This document shows positions 26,123 through 35,387 of a stretch of DNA of 64,000 nt, in pieces (position 1 is the first letter of the stretch; every line of letters begins with the position of its first letter). Source of the DNA: Phycisphaeraceae bacterium (GTDB lineage: Bacteria; Planctomycetota; Phycisphaerae; Phycisphaerales; UBA1924); the NCBI GenBank assembly GCA_020639155.1, contig JACKHF010000002.1:124001-188000 (forward strand), read 5' to 3'. The notes under the pieces were generated by a model. That model searched no databases. It saw only the letters and a program-made list of their open reading frames with translations, and was not told the origin of the DNA. The translations under genes were made by a program, and so were the position numbers.

Positions 26123-28957
26123 TTATCCAAGCGAACCAAGTTGCGCCAGTGCGCCCTGCTGTCCCTGCAGCCGAGCAATGGCAGACTCCATTGCCTGAAA
26201 CTGCGCCTCAAGAATTCCACGACGGATCTCGAGACGTGCGTTCATGCTATCAATGCGACTGTTCTGCGTCTCGATCTGTGTGTCGTATCCCTTGTTTTTG
26301 TTTGTGAGGATACCGTCGATCGAATCGATGTACTTGACGGTCATCTCCTCGAACAAACCTGCAAGCCCAATGGACGAGAAGTTCTTGCCCGCATCCGGAT
26401 TGCTCACGAACACACCAGGCAGGATTTCTTCCGTATTGTCGAGCGAGAATGTGTAGTCAGAGAACAACGCTCTCACAGATTCCATGTCCTCATCCATTGC
26501 AGCCTGCAATCGGGCTTCATCCAGAACAGCCTTGCCGCCCTCGCCGATCTTCATGCCAACGTCAAGGAACGAGTCGAATGTGCCCGAGACCGAGTCAATG
26601 CTGCGCTGGAACAGACTGGTCATCTCAGCCCGAAGCTGGAGCATAGTCGAATCACCAAGCAAAGCGCCGCGTCGCTCCGTTTCCTCGTCGTAGTCCATCA
26701 ACTCGTCCATACGTTCCAGGACATCGTTGAATGCGGTAATAAACTCGTTTACCTTCGTGATCATCTCCTCGCGATTCTGTGACACCGTGACGGTCACAGG
26801 ATCGCTCGAAGTCTGTTTCAGATCGATCGTCACGCCGGGGATTGAGTTCTCCAGCTGATTCGTTGTGCTGGTGACGAGCACCGCCTTTGCTGGATCATCA
26901 GAGCCAATGAACGCAACCGCGTTGTCACCCTTGTCCATGGTCTGCAGATTCAGGTTGAAGCTGCCCGTGTCGAGAATGAAACGGCCAGTCTGGCCGGTTG
27001 CTTTACTCGAAAAACTGAGTTTGAACGGCGATGTGCTGGACCCATCATTGATAACGCTTGCTGTTATGCCGACATTCGCGTCGTTGATTTTGCTGATCAC
27101 ATCATCAAGTGTGTCGGTCGGGTCAAACTCGACATCAACCTGGAACGAGCCGTTGATTGTGCCGAGCCCACCGGCAACATCTGCTTCACCGAGGAGGTTC
27201 AGTTTCTTTGCGATCGCACCGTCGATCTCCTCAACGGTGATTGTCCCGCCGCCACTCGCGATGTTATCCTCGTAGAGTTCGATGCCATCGCCCTGCGCAT
27301 TCATGCGCGCCTTGACCTCAAGCCCTCGCGTGTTGATCACATTGATCAGGTCGCCGATAGTCTTTGTATCGTCGGTGACTTTCACTTCCGCGCTCGCGCC
27401 GGTTGAGTCGATGATCCGAAATGATCCAGTACCAATACCGCGTCCCTGATTCAGGTCAGCCAGCTTTGTGCCAGCCGTGATCCATGTGTGATTCAGGTTC
27501 TTTGCGGTGACTGTGTCAGCCGCGACACCAGTGGGGCCGGTTGAGATGCCCAGCGCTGCCGCAGTGTCATTTCCACCCGTGCCGGTAATGATCAGATTTC
27601 CGCCACCACCGGTGTGATCCGTGATGATCAGTCCGGTACCGAGATCATTCAGCGCAACAGAAACATCGCCAGCCGAGGCAGTTTCAATCGCGTTGATGAT
27701 GTCGGTGACCGAACCATCAAGATCCAGCGCGACGTTAAAAGTGGATCCATTGCGTAAGGTAAAGTCGATGCTGCCGTCACCGAGATCGCCGCCACCAATT
27801 AGATTGCTCGTAAGTGTTGAGTTCAGCCCAGCAAGCAGGCGTGTGCCAGTGACTGTGCCGCCAGTGACTGCACCGTTTGTCAGAATACCCAGATCTGCTG
27901 CTGTGTTGCCTGATGTAAGGTCGTTTTCGGTGATTGTGATATCGCGTCCGCCAGAATCGACAATCTCTATGCCTGTTCCGGCTGCGTTGATCTGCGCTTC
28001 AACATCTGAAAGATCGGCCTCAGCCATTGTGTCGTTGATACGCTGAATCAATGCGCCAATGGTCTTGACAGGCCCGCTTGTGATCTCACCTTCAGAATCG
28101 TAGAGTGTGCCGAGCGAGATCTTGACGGCTGGTTCGCCAGCGATCTCAATGGCGAAATCGTGCCCATCCTTGACATCTTTTGAGTACACGCCATTTCCGT
28201 CGTTCAACGCGGAGAGCGCAAGATCCGTATGCACACCATAGACAGCTGTTCCTGAAAGTGAGCCGGTTGCTGTGCCTGCAATGCCAAGGCTGTTTGCCGT
28301 AGTGTATCCGGCAGCATTTGAGACAGTGATCGATCCACCCGAGCCGTGCTCCAGTTTGAAACTCGTTCCATCCGCGGATGCGGTGATGTCGAGTCCTGCG
28401 CTATTGATCTTGTCGATGACATCGTTGACCGTTACCGCTTTGGAAAGATCGATTGTCTCAGAGTTTGTACCATCGCTGATGATGATCTTGCCACGGGAAA
28501 TTCCCTGGCCATTGTTCAACTCGGAGAGGTTCACATCGCGATCAAGACGTGCTCTGGCATCCTCGAATGAGAATGTTCCCGCGTTGATGCCCGTTGTATC
28601 ACGGTCAACAAACCCCTTCTGAGAGAGCATTTGATGTGTTGAGACGAGGCGATCAACCAGTACTTTGTACGAACCGGGTACAGCACTTGTCCCTGCGGTT
28701 GCCGTCAGAATCTCTTCCTTGGAGCTGAGAGCGCTGTTGAGGTCGAAGATGTCCTCTTTTCGGAAAGCGGAAGCGGCATCCTGCAGCGCTTTCATGCGCG
28801 TGTTGATCTCAAGCACAGCCGACTGCTGGAACTGCAACTGGACGATGCGCTGCTGGGCGAGTGCCCTTGGTCTGGCTTCGATCGCGAGCAACTGCTGAAT
28901 GATGCTGCCCGAGTCAATTCCAGAGAACAATCCTGTCCCGAGGGAGATGCCACTCAT
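26123..28957 (-). CDS. fliD: Flagellar filament cap protein FliD, oversized
   Basis: At 944 residues this is about twice the usual FliD length. The N-terminal FliD_N domain is clear (ISLGTGLFSGIDSGSIIQQL, coiled coil to ~70), and the C-terminal FliD_C coiled-coil part starts near residue 690 and ends in a heptad helix. Between them are four consecutive flagellin hook-IN-like modules (about 147-230, 251-360, 378-472, 502-592) and a shorter fifth. Each has an LNxGxG start and a later xxxINxxG helix. A strong AGGAGG lies nine bases before the ATG. FliD caps the filament and guides flagellin folding; the extra modules would be surface-exposed. Confidence 0.9.
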   Translation of the reverse strand: MSGISLGTGLFSGIDSGSIIQQLLAIEARPRALAQQRIVQLQFQQSAVLEINTRMKALQDAASAFRKEDIFDLNSALSSKEEILTATAGTSAVPGSYKVLVDRLVSTHQMLSQKGFVDRDTTGINAGTFSFEDARARLDRDVNLSELNNGQGISRGKIIISDGTNSETIDLSKAVTVNDVIDKINSAGLDITASADGTSFKLEHGSGGSITVSNAAGYTTANSLGIAGTATGSLSGTAVYGVHTDLALSALNDGNGVYSKDVKDGHDFAIEIAGEPAVKISLGTLYDSEGEITSGPVKTIGALIQRINDTMAEADLSDVEAQINAAGTGIEIVDSGGRDITITENDLTSGNTAADLGILTNGAVTGGTVTGTRLLAGLNSTLTSNLIGGGDLGDGSIDFTLRNGSTFNVALDLDGSVTDIINAIETASAGDVSVALNDLGTGLIITDHTGGGGNLIITGTGGNDTAAALGISTGPTGVAADTVTAKNLNHTWITAGTKLADLNQGRGIGTGSFRIIDSTGASAEVKVTDDTKTIGDLINVINTRGLEVKARMNAQGDGIELYEDNIASGGGTITVEEIDGAIAKKLNLLGEADVAGGLGTINGSFQVDVEFDPTDTLDDVISKINDANVGITASVINDGSSTSPFKLSFSSKATGQTGRFILDTGSFNLNLQTMDKGDNAVAFIGSDDPAKAVLVTSTTNQLENSIPGVTIDLKQTSSDPVTVTVSQNREEMITKVNEFITAFNDVLERMDELMDYDEETERRGALLGDSTMLQLRAEMTSLFQRSIDSVSGTFDSFLDVGMKIGEGGKAVLDEARLQAAMDEDMESVRALFSDYTFSLDNTEEILPGVFVSNPDAGKNFSSIGLAGLFEEMTVKYIDSIDGILTNKNKGYDTQIETQNSRIDSMNARLEIRRGILEAQFQAMESAIARLQGQQGALAQLGSLG

Positions 28958-29100
28958 ATCTGCAAGCCTCCTGCGGTGTAAGAATCACTGAAACACCGCA
29001 TCGATAGGATCGGCTTAAATCCGCGGTAACTTCGTGCGGACGCTCGCGCATAACAACGTGGACCTGAGATGCAGACCTTACAGCCTGCGTGGTGCGCATG

Positions 29101-29131
29101 AAAAACCCACCGGACTGGGGATCGCGGTGGG
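29101..29131 (-). terminator. Rho-independent terminator downstream of the DUF3352-like gene
   Basis: Read on the minus strand, CCCACCG (29131-29125) and CGGTGGG (29112-29106) form a perfect 7-bp stem with a 12-base loop. Five T follow directly (29105-29101). It sits 30 bases after the stop at 29161 and separates that gene from fliD. Confidence 0.75.
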
Positions 29132-29160
29132 AATGATCGTCCGAAAATCGAAGCAGGATC

Positions 29161-30942
29161 TCAGTTGCTCAGCATATAGCTCTTCATGATGAAGCCGTCC
29201 CGAGTGCGCTGCATCTCGCTGACACTTGCACTGAAGTACTTCTCGAGCAGTTCCTTCTGAGGAACCGCCTCAAGAACATCCATCCAGCGCTGTGTACTTT
29301 CATCAGGCTCGCCCCACATGGGATTATTCATGTTGTTCAGCGATGTCTCTGCAAGCTGGGTCAGCATATTGAGTTGGGCACTTCCATTCAGATATGAGTA
29401 TCCCATCGCGCGAGGAGAAAGCGACGCGGTAGCACGCTGAAACTCAGGCTCGTCTGCCAGTGTTGCTGCGCCGGGGTTTGCAAGTCGGCGCAGCGCGTTC
29501 TCCACCTGTTCCTGCTCACCGATGAAGAAGTAACCGTGGCCAACTCCAAAGGCAATATCTGCTGCCATCAGAGCTGCTTGAGGAGCAAGATCAAAGATCA
29601 TGCCACCCTCAAAGTCGCGACCACTCATCATGCCCTGCCCTGCGCCAAGATTCAGCAGATTCTGGATCACAGTGACATCGTCTGACGGAAGCGCAAACAG
29701 ATTTGCGGCAACAACACCGAGGTCGGCGTCCTGCTTTGCATACGACGTTGAAATGATCTGGCCGCCCATCGACTCAAATGCTGGGCGCACGATGCCCATA
29801 ATCTGCTGCACCATCATGTTGGCCTGCTGCTGATCCTGTGAGAATGATGTCGCAAAGTCTGTTGCGATCTTCTCCACGATGTCTGCAAGCCCGGGCAGGT
29901 CGTATGCAATGGTCATCACAGAGACCGCATCTGCACCAACGAATGCCGGTGGTTCAAAGGCCTGCTCGGACTTTCCAGCAAGATCAAAGATGCCCTGTGG
30001 ATCATCTGACGCGAGATAGAAGGTGTTTGTCATCATCGATGTGCCATCATCAAGCTGCATCGACACGCTCAGTGTTGACACACTCTGCAATCCAAGCCCG
30101 CCAAGCATGCTTATGGGCGACGGCATGAACATCTCGTCATCGGGTGCTGGCATGAACTCTTCAAAGATTGGAGCAAGGTTCACATACATCCACAACGGCG
30201 GATTATCAGGATGATGCGCCATCGCATCTGCAAACTTGTCAGTTGAGCCGACGGAATCAACATCCTTGTTATCAAACGCATCGAGTGCATTGAGCATCTG
30301 CTGCTCGTCGGTAGCAAACAGCAGTGTGGATCCATTCCACGCATAGAACTCTTCTGTTGGATCCGGCGGCACATACTCCTGCCCCATCTGGTCCCACCAT
30401 TGGAGTTCTTCGGCGGTTGGCTCCGGTGGGTGCTCTGTCAGATGCATGATGGTGACGCCGTGGTAATCGTCCTCTGACATTTCAACACCACTGTCAACAC
30501 GCTTGTCAATTGCAGCTTCAATGACTTCCGAGATTGTGTCCTGGTTTTCACCAAAGTCAGCCATCATCAGGAAGAGAGGTGTGCTGTAATACTCGGGATG
30601 GAATGTCAGCGAGAAACCCACCGCGCCTGTCGGCAACGCAAGATCATCGGCACCGAACCCAAGATCTGACTCGGCCATGGACTGCTCTATTTCAGCAACG
30701 ATTGTTTCTGTAAGCACCCTGACAAACTTTTCAACAGCTGGTTCTTTCATCATGTCGCCGAGTGAACCATCGGAAAACGATTCGTGCAAGGCGCTGAGGT
30801 TGGGAATGCTGACCACAAAGGCAGCATCCGCAGGCGCGATGTCCTGAATGGTTGGATCAGCGAGAACGCTTGCGGTCATGCCTGCAAATGCAGCAAGACC
30901 ACATGCGGTTGCCAGGCATGTTGTGTTGAAATCGCGGATCAT
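29161..30942 (-). CDS. Secreted DUF3352-like protein
   Basis: A 593-residue exported protein. The signal peptide spans about residues 1-29 (CLATACGLAAFAGMTASVLA), then the mature part opens PTIQDIAPADAAFVVSIPNL, the DUF3352-type opening common in planctomycete and cyanobacterial surface proteins. The rest is acidic, with alternating beta and helical segments and no catalytic motif. The ATG at 30942 has AGGAG six bases upstream and is preferred to a start at 30957. It ends in a terminator, so it seems monocistronic. Function unknown. Confidence 0.7.
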   Translation of the reverse strand: MIRDFNTTCLATACGLAAFAGMTASVLADPTIQDIAPADAAFVVSIPNLSALHESFSDGSLGDMMKEPAVEKFVRVLTETIVAEIEQSMAESDLGFGADDLALPTGAVGFSLTFHPEYYSTPLFLMMADFGENQDTISEVIEAAIDKRVDSGVEMSEDDYHGVTIMHLTEHPPEPTAEELQWWDQMGQEYVPPDPTEEFYAWNGSTLLFATDEQQMLNALDAFDNKDVDSVGSTDKFADAMAHHPDNPPLWMYVNLAPIFEEFMPAPDDEMFMPSPISMLGGLGLQSVSTLSVSMQLDDGTSMMTNTFYLASDDPQGIFDLAGKSEQAFEPPAFVGADAVSVMTIAYDLPGLADIVEKIATDFATSFSQDQQQANMMVQQIMGIVRPAFESMGGQIISTSYAKQDADLGVVAANLFALPSDDVTVIQNLLNLGAGQGMMSGRDFEGGMIFDLAPQAALMAADIAFGVGHGYFFIGEQEQVENALRRLANPGAATLADEPEFQRATASLSPRAMGYSYLNGSAQLNMLTQLAETSLNNMNNPMWGEPDESTQRWMDVLEAVPQKELLEKYFSASVSEMQRTRDGFIMKSYMLSN

Positions 30943-31021
30943 GGCGGTCTCCTGCACAGTTACCGAATCAAATCATCAGGTATAGCTGTGCTCAGTGTGT
31001 CTTGTGAAAACGAAACTGTAA

Positions 31022-32044
31022 CTACCGGACTCCCTCGCCGGTGGCATCATCAAGCATCGGCGGCGTTCCAAACTTCGATCGCGAGGGGGGTTCGTTGTAC
31101 GTGTATCCGGAGTTTGGATTTTCCTTGTCATATGCAAACGCATCACGGTTTCGAAGGAAATCACGCAGGTACCGGGCTGGAATGGCAAATCCAAGTCCCT
31201 CGCCAAGCGGAATCTTCATGTTTGCAACGCCAATGACCTCGCCCTTGTCGTTGAAGAGCGGGCCGCCGGAGTTGCCGGGGTTAATCTCCGCAGTTGTCTG
31301 GATGTAGGTTAAGCCTTCAAAGTTGCGCTGTGTCGTTGCAATCACGCCACGAGAGAGTGTGCGCTCAAGGCCAAGCGGCGATCCAATGACGAACACGCTC
31401 TGTCCAGCATCAAGCTTTTCCTCAGCCTGAATGTAGACAGTATCAAACGGTTCATTGTCGTCGCGTGTCATTTTTATGAGCGCAAGGTCCACATGATGAT
31501 TGACCGCGATTAGTTCGACGTTCTCGATAATAGTGCGTCGAAACTCAAGAGCAGTTTGTTCATATACCGTGCACTTGATCTTTGTCTCGCCCTGCACAAC
31601 GTGAGCATTTGTGATTGCGTACCCGGAGGGATGGATAATGAAACCTGATCCAAGTCCGGAAGGCGTTGACACCATGATGACTGCGCTGCCCAACTCCTTG
31701 GCAAGTTCCAACGGTGCTCGCTCAGGGAGATTGATAGCTGACGAAAACAGTTCATCCTTTTTTACCTGCTCCAAGCCATCGGTTCGGCCTCGCTCGATCC
31801 TGCTGATCTGCGATCGTGGCACATCAAGCACGGTGATCCCAAGATCAACCCAGACGGTTTCCTCGTTCTCCTTGAGGATCTGGCCAACGACCTCGTTGCC
31901 ATCAGAGAGCACAATGCGGTCGCCCGGAGGCGGACCGCCATCCTGTGCAGCAGCGTGCTGTGGCCCAAGAACCCCGTGGCATACGAGCACTGTGCATGTC
32001 AGCAGGCACTGAGAGAGAAACATACGGATGGTGCGATGCTTCAT
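31022..32044 (-). CDS. HtrA/DegP-like trypsin family protease without PDZ domain
   Basis: A 340-residue exported protease. After the signal peptide (to about residue 33) is a small beta domain (DRIVLSDGNEVVGQILKENE), then a trypsin fold. The triad is seen as GYAITNAHVV (His), HHVDLALIKM (Asp) and NPGNSGGPLFND (Ser). The C-terminus after FAIPARYLRDFL is only a short tail, so no PDZ domain is present, unlike most DegP/HtrA. The ATG at 32044 has GGAG five bases upstream; an in-frame ATG at 32071 is less likely. It is transcribed away from the FG-GAP gene. Confidence 0.85.
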   Translation of the reverse strand: MKHRTIRMFLSQCLLTCTVLVCHGVLGPQHAAAQDGGPPPGDRIVLSDGNEVVGQILKENEETVWVDLGITVLDVPRSQISRIERGRTDGLEQVKKDELFSSAINLPERAPLELAKELGSAVIMVSTPSGLGSGFIIHPSGYAITNAHVVQGETKIKCTVYEQTALEFRRTIIENVELIAVNHHVDLALIKMTRDDNEPFDTVYIQAEEKLDAGQSVFVIGSPLGLERTLSRGVIATTQRNFEGLTYIQTTAEINPGNSGGPLFNDKGEVIGVANMKIPLGEGLGFAIPARYLRDFLRNRDAFAYDKENPNSGYTYNEPPSRSKFGTPPMLDDATGEGVR

Positions 32045-32194
32045 GCGGACTCCAGAGCAAGGGGCGAGCATATTGCGCGGATTTTTCCTGCCAGAGCAGA
32101 CACTGCCTGTCTGTGGCGGATTGATTGAACTCCATCCGATGTTTCGGCTGGATACCCCGATCTGTTCGATCGCGGTCCTAATAATAGATGCATC

Positions 32195-32220
32195 GATCGT
32201 GTCAGCGTGCTATCACGATC
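32195..32220. other. Inverted repeat between divergent protease and FG-GAP genes
   Basis: GATCGTG (32195-32201) and CACGATC (32214-32220) form a 7-bp inverted repeat with a 12-base spacer in the 220-base divergent interval. It could be an operator for either gene or a leader hairpin of the FG-GAP transcript. No further evidence. Confidence 0.3.
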
Positions 32221-32264
32221 AAAGTCGTACCCATGTGCGCAAGAACCACCGAGGAGCCCGTCTT

Positions 32265-34598
32265 ATGCCAAACGCTTCAGCCTCTCGTGCTCTCAGACCC
32301 CATGCAACGCGCATGCTTTTTTCGATGCTGGCACTGGCCTGTGTTCCACAGGTGGTGTCAGCACAGACAAGCGACACCCTTGCTGAGTACTTCGGGTTTG
32401 ATCCGATGCGCGTTGTGGCAATCGGCGAGGGATGCGGGCCAGCGGTCGAGGGCGATTTCAATGATGACGGTCGGATGGATCTTGCTGTCGTGAATAACCG
32501 ACGCAGCAGGATCGAACTGCTGATCACACGTCAGGAGATGCGCAGCGAGACCGAACGCCGCTCGCAAGCGAACGCAAACGAGATTCCGCCAAGCCCCTGG
32601 TACGACAATGTTCGTCTTAGCGTGTCGAATCGTATTACAGCAGTTCTGAGCGGTGACGTGAATCGCGATGGCAGGACCGACATCATCTGTGCGGGCAGCG
32701 ATCCTGCCGAACTGCTCGTATACAGACAGGCCAGCGACGGATCGTTTGCACTCGCGCAGCGCATGCGTGCGAAGGGACTCGCGAACGGCACATACGCAGT
32801 GACACGTGCCGAACTGTCCAACGGTCGATTTGAGGTGCTCGCTGTTATTGATAGTGAAGTTCATCGTGTTGCGATTGGAAGCGATGGCAGGCTGCAGGAA
32901 CCGGTGTCTGTTGGAGGCGATGCGATCGGGTTTGTCATGAGCGAAGATGTCACCGGCGACGGGATTGATGACATCATCGGCGGAGCCACGGATGACAGCG
33001 CTCCGGTTCGTATTTGGCCACGATTTGGTTCGGACGGCACAGGTGTCGGTGCAGAACTTCGTTTCTCGCTCCCGCCGGTCAACTCGATCTCTGTTATTCC
33101 GTTCGAGGATCGCAAAGCGGCGTCGCTCGGCGTGATCGAACGCGCAACCAGACGTATGGTCTATCTTGATCTGGTGCAGGCAAACAGTTCGACCAGCCTC
33201 GTCGATGATTCAACAAGTGCAGCAGTCTACACACTCCCCGGCGCAGACGTAAAAGATCGATCGATCGCTAGCGCGGATCTGTCCGGCGATGGAAACAACG
33301 AGATTGTGGTGTTCGATCAGAGCGCAAACACAATCGAGATCTTTGCAGCAAAGCCGAACGGTGAACTCCAGCATGTTTCCTCCAGCCCAACATTCAAGCA
33401 ACCAAAGCAGATCGTCACAGGAGCCTGGTCAGACGGGAACGATGCGGTCTTTGTGCTCTCTGAAGCGGAACGCACGGTTGGTGTTTCGACGTTTGATGAC
33501 GGCAGATTAACATTCCCCGAGCCGATCACGCTGAAAAACTCCGCAACCACACCGGTTGTCATGTCGCGATTCAGTGTGGGAGAGAACGATCTGCTCGCTG
33601 TCGTGACGAAGGACCGTCGCGATTACGAGATCGAACTTGTTGACCCGTCGAACACCGCCGAGTTGAAGCCCGTCACACTCAAGGATGTGCGCCGGGATCC
33701 AGCTGCGATTCTGCCCATTGATATCGATGCGAACGGCACGATCGAGCTCCTGCTGCTGACACCAGGCGAGCCGATGGTTGTTGTGCCGATCGAGACTGCC
33801 GATGGGAAGTCAACGCTTGGCAGTCCGCTGACAAAGGACACGATGCTCCAGTTCGGTCTCGTTGAAGCAGCAGCGCCCGCGAACACCCTTGCGTACGACT
33901 TTACCGGCGACGGCCAGACCGAGATGCTCGTCGCAGATGCGAACTTTGTTCGTGTTTGCAGATACGACAACACAAAGGGCTGGCGCGTCATCGAACAGTT
34001 GTTTGTTGATGATGCAACGGTCAAGCTGACAGCGCTCACGATCCTCGGCGAAAAGAACGATCCAAGCATTGTTGCGTGGGACAGGGACGGCAAACGCGTC
34101 GTTGTCTTTGCACGCGATGCAGAAGGTCGCTGGGGCGTGCGCAGGATGATGAACCTGACAGGATTCGACGTGGCAAGCATGCAGGCGTTTCCGGGCGCTT
34201 CCGGCACGCTGCTCTGCGTGTCGGATGGTGCAGTTGGTGTTGTGTCTCTGGGTGGCACGATGTGGTCGCTTGAGGAGTTTGCCTCCGCACGATCAGAGTC
34301 CGATGACCGGTTCGAGCACGACATCATCGCGGGCGATATCAACGGCGACGGGTACACCGATGCTGTAGTGCTCGATGCGTCCGAACGCATGTGCTCAATC
34401 TACTCGTTCAGCGCAGCTCGCAAGCTCATCTTCGCGACCGAGTTTGAGATCTACCAGTCGCGCCTGTTCACGGGCGGCGCGAGCAGGCAGTTCGAGCCCT
34501 CGCAGGCGATCATCACGGACCTCACGGGCGACGGGAAGAACGACATCGCGATGATCTGCCACGACCGCGTGCTCATCTATCCGCAGGCAGCAAAGTGA
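32265..34598 (+). CDS. Secreted FG-GAP/VCBS repeat protein
   Basis: A 777-residue exported protein with a signal peptide (about residues 1-33, LFSMLALACVPQVVSAQ). At least eight FG-GAP-type calcium loops follow, including GDFNDDGRMDLAVV, GDVNRDGRTDIICA, EDVTGDGIDDIIGG, YDFTGDGQTEMLVA, GDINGDGYTDAVVL and TDLTGDGKNDIAMI. Such repeats build a beta-propeller, used for surface binding. The ATG at 32265 follows GAGGAG by eight bases; the open frame upstream to 32028 overlaps the protease and is not used. Its stop overlaps the next gene's GTG start. Ligand unknown. Confidence 0.83.
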   Translation: MPNASASRALRPHATRMLFSMLALACVPQVVSAQTSDTLAEYFGFDPMRVVAIGEGCGPAVEGDFNDDGRMDLAVVNNRRSRIELLITRQEMRSETERRSQANANEIPPSPWYDNVRLSVSNRITAVLSGDVNRDGRTDIICAGSDPAELLVYRQASDGSFALAQRMRAKGLANGTYAVTRAELSNGRFEVLAVIDSEVHRVAIGSDGRLQEPVSVGGDAIGFVMSEDVTGDGIDDIIGGATDDSAPVRIWPRFGSDGTGVGAELRFSLPPVNSISVIPFEDRKAASLGVIERATRRMVYLDLVQANSSTSLVDDSTSAAVYTLPGADVKDRSIASADLSGDGNNEIVVFDQSANTIEIFAAKPNGELQHVSSSPTFKQPKQIVTGAWSDGNDAVFVLSEAERTVGVSTFDDGRLTFPEPITLKNSATTPVVMSRFSVGENDLLAVVTKDRRDYEIELVDPSNTAELKPVTLKDVRRDPAAILPIDIDANGTIELLLLTPGEPMVVVPIETADGKSTLGSPLTKDTMLQFGLVEAAAPANTLAYDFTGDGQTEMLVADANFVRVCRYDNTKGWRVIEQLFVDDATVKLTALTILGEKNDPSIVAWDRDGKRVVVFARDAEGRWGVRRMMNLTGFDVASMQAFPGASGTLLCVSDGAVGVVSLGGTMWSLEEFASARSESDDRFEHDIIAGDINGDGYTDAVVLDASERMCSIYSFSAARKLIFATEFEIYQSRLFTGGASRQFEPSQAIITDLTGDGKNDIAMICHDRVLIYPQAAK

Positions 34599-35386
34599 GC
34601 ACATCTATCGAAGTCGATGGCATCCAACTCGACACCGCGCTCATCGAGAGCCAGATTGCAAAGCATCCGAACAGACTGTTGTTTGTGACGATGAGCGGCG
34701 CACATCTGTACGGGTTTGCCTCGCCGGACTCTGACTATGACCTGCGCGGAGCGCACGTGCTCCCCGCGAAAGAACTGCTTGGGTTGCATCAGCCTCGCGA
34801 GACGTTCGATATCCTCGACCGCGATCTCCCGATCGAGATGGACATCGTCACGCACGACGTTCGCAAGTTCTTCTCGATGCTGCTGCGCAACAACGGGTAC
34901 GTGCTCGAACAGATCTTCTCGCCAATCGTGCTCTATGCTGCGCCGGAGTTTTCGGAACTCAAGGAGATCGCTGCGACCTGTATCACGCGAAACTGCAGGC
35001 ATCACTTCCGCAGCTTCGCGAAGCACCAGTGGAAATCGGTGGCGGGCTCGTCCGCGGGGACGGTCAAGGGACTGCTCTACACGTACAGGCCGCTACTGGC
35101 GGGGATCCATCTGATGCGTGAGCACCGCGTGGAGTCGAACCTGCGCGTGCTCAATGAGTCGTTCGGGCTCCCGTTCATCGACGATCTGATCGCACAGAAG
35201 ATCGGAGGCGAGGAGAAGCAACTGCTCGGCAGTCTCGACATGCAGTTCCACGAGCAGGAGTTCGAGCGTTTGCTCGGAGAGCTCGAATCAGCGAGCGAAT
35301 CGTCCGGACTCCCGGAGCACGCGCAGGGGCGTGACGCGCTGAATGATCTGCTGCTTCGATTGAGACTTGCGACACTTCAAAGTTAA
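34595..35386 (+). CDS. Predicted nucleotidyltransferase (RlaP-like, Pol-beta superfamily)
   Basis: A 263-residue cytoplasmic protein with a minimal nucleotidyltransferase active site: SGAHLYGFASPDSDYDLRGA, where the GxxSPDSDYD pattern provides metal-binding acidic residues, and a later EMDIVTHDVRKFF supplies the third. This matches COG3541/RlaP predicted nucleotidyltransferases. Its substrate is unknown. It starts at GTG inside the previous stop codon (GTGA), so translation is coupled. It converges with mqnE, leaving one base between the two stop codons. Confidence 0.8.
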   Translation: MSTSIEVDGIQLDTALIESQIAKHPNRLLFVTMSGAHLYGFASPDSDYDLRGAHVLPAKELLGLHQPRETFDILDRDLPIEMDIVTHDVRKFFSMLLRNNGYVLEQIFSPIVLYAAPEFSELKEIAATCITRNCRHHFRSFAKHQWKSVAGSSAGTVKGLLYTYRPLLAGIHLMREHRVESNLRVLNESFGLPFIDDLIAQKIGGEEKQLLGSLDMQFHEQEFERLLGELESASESSGLPEHAQGRDALNDLLLRLRLATLQS

Positions 35387-35387
35387 A

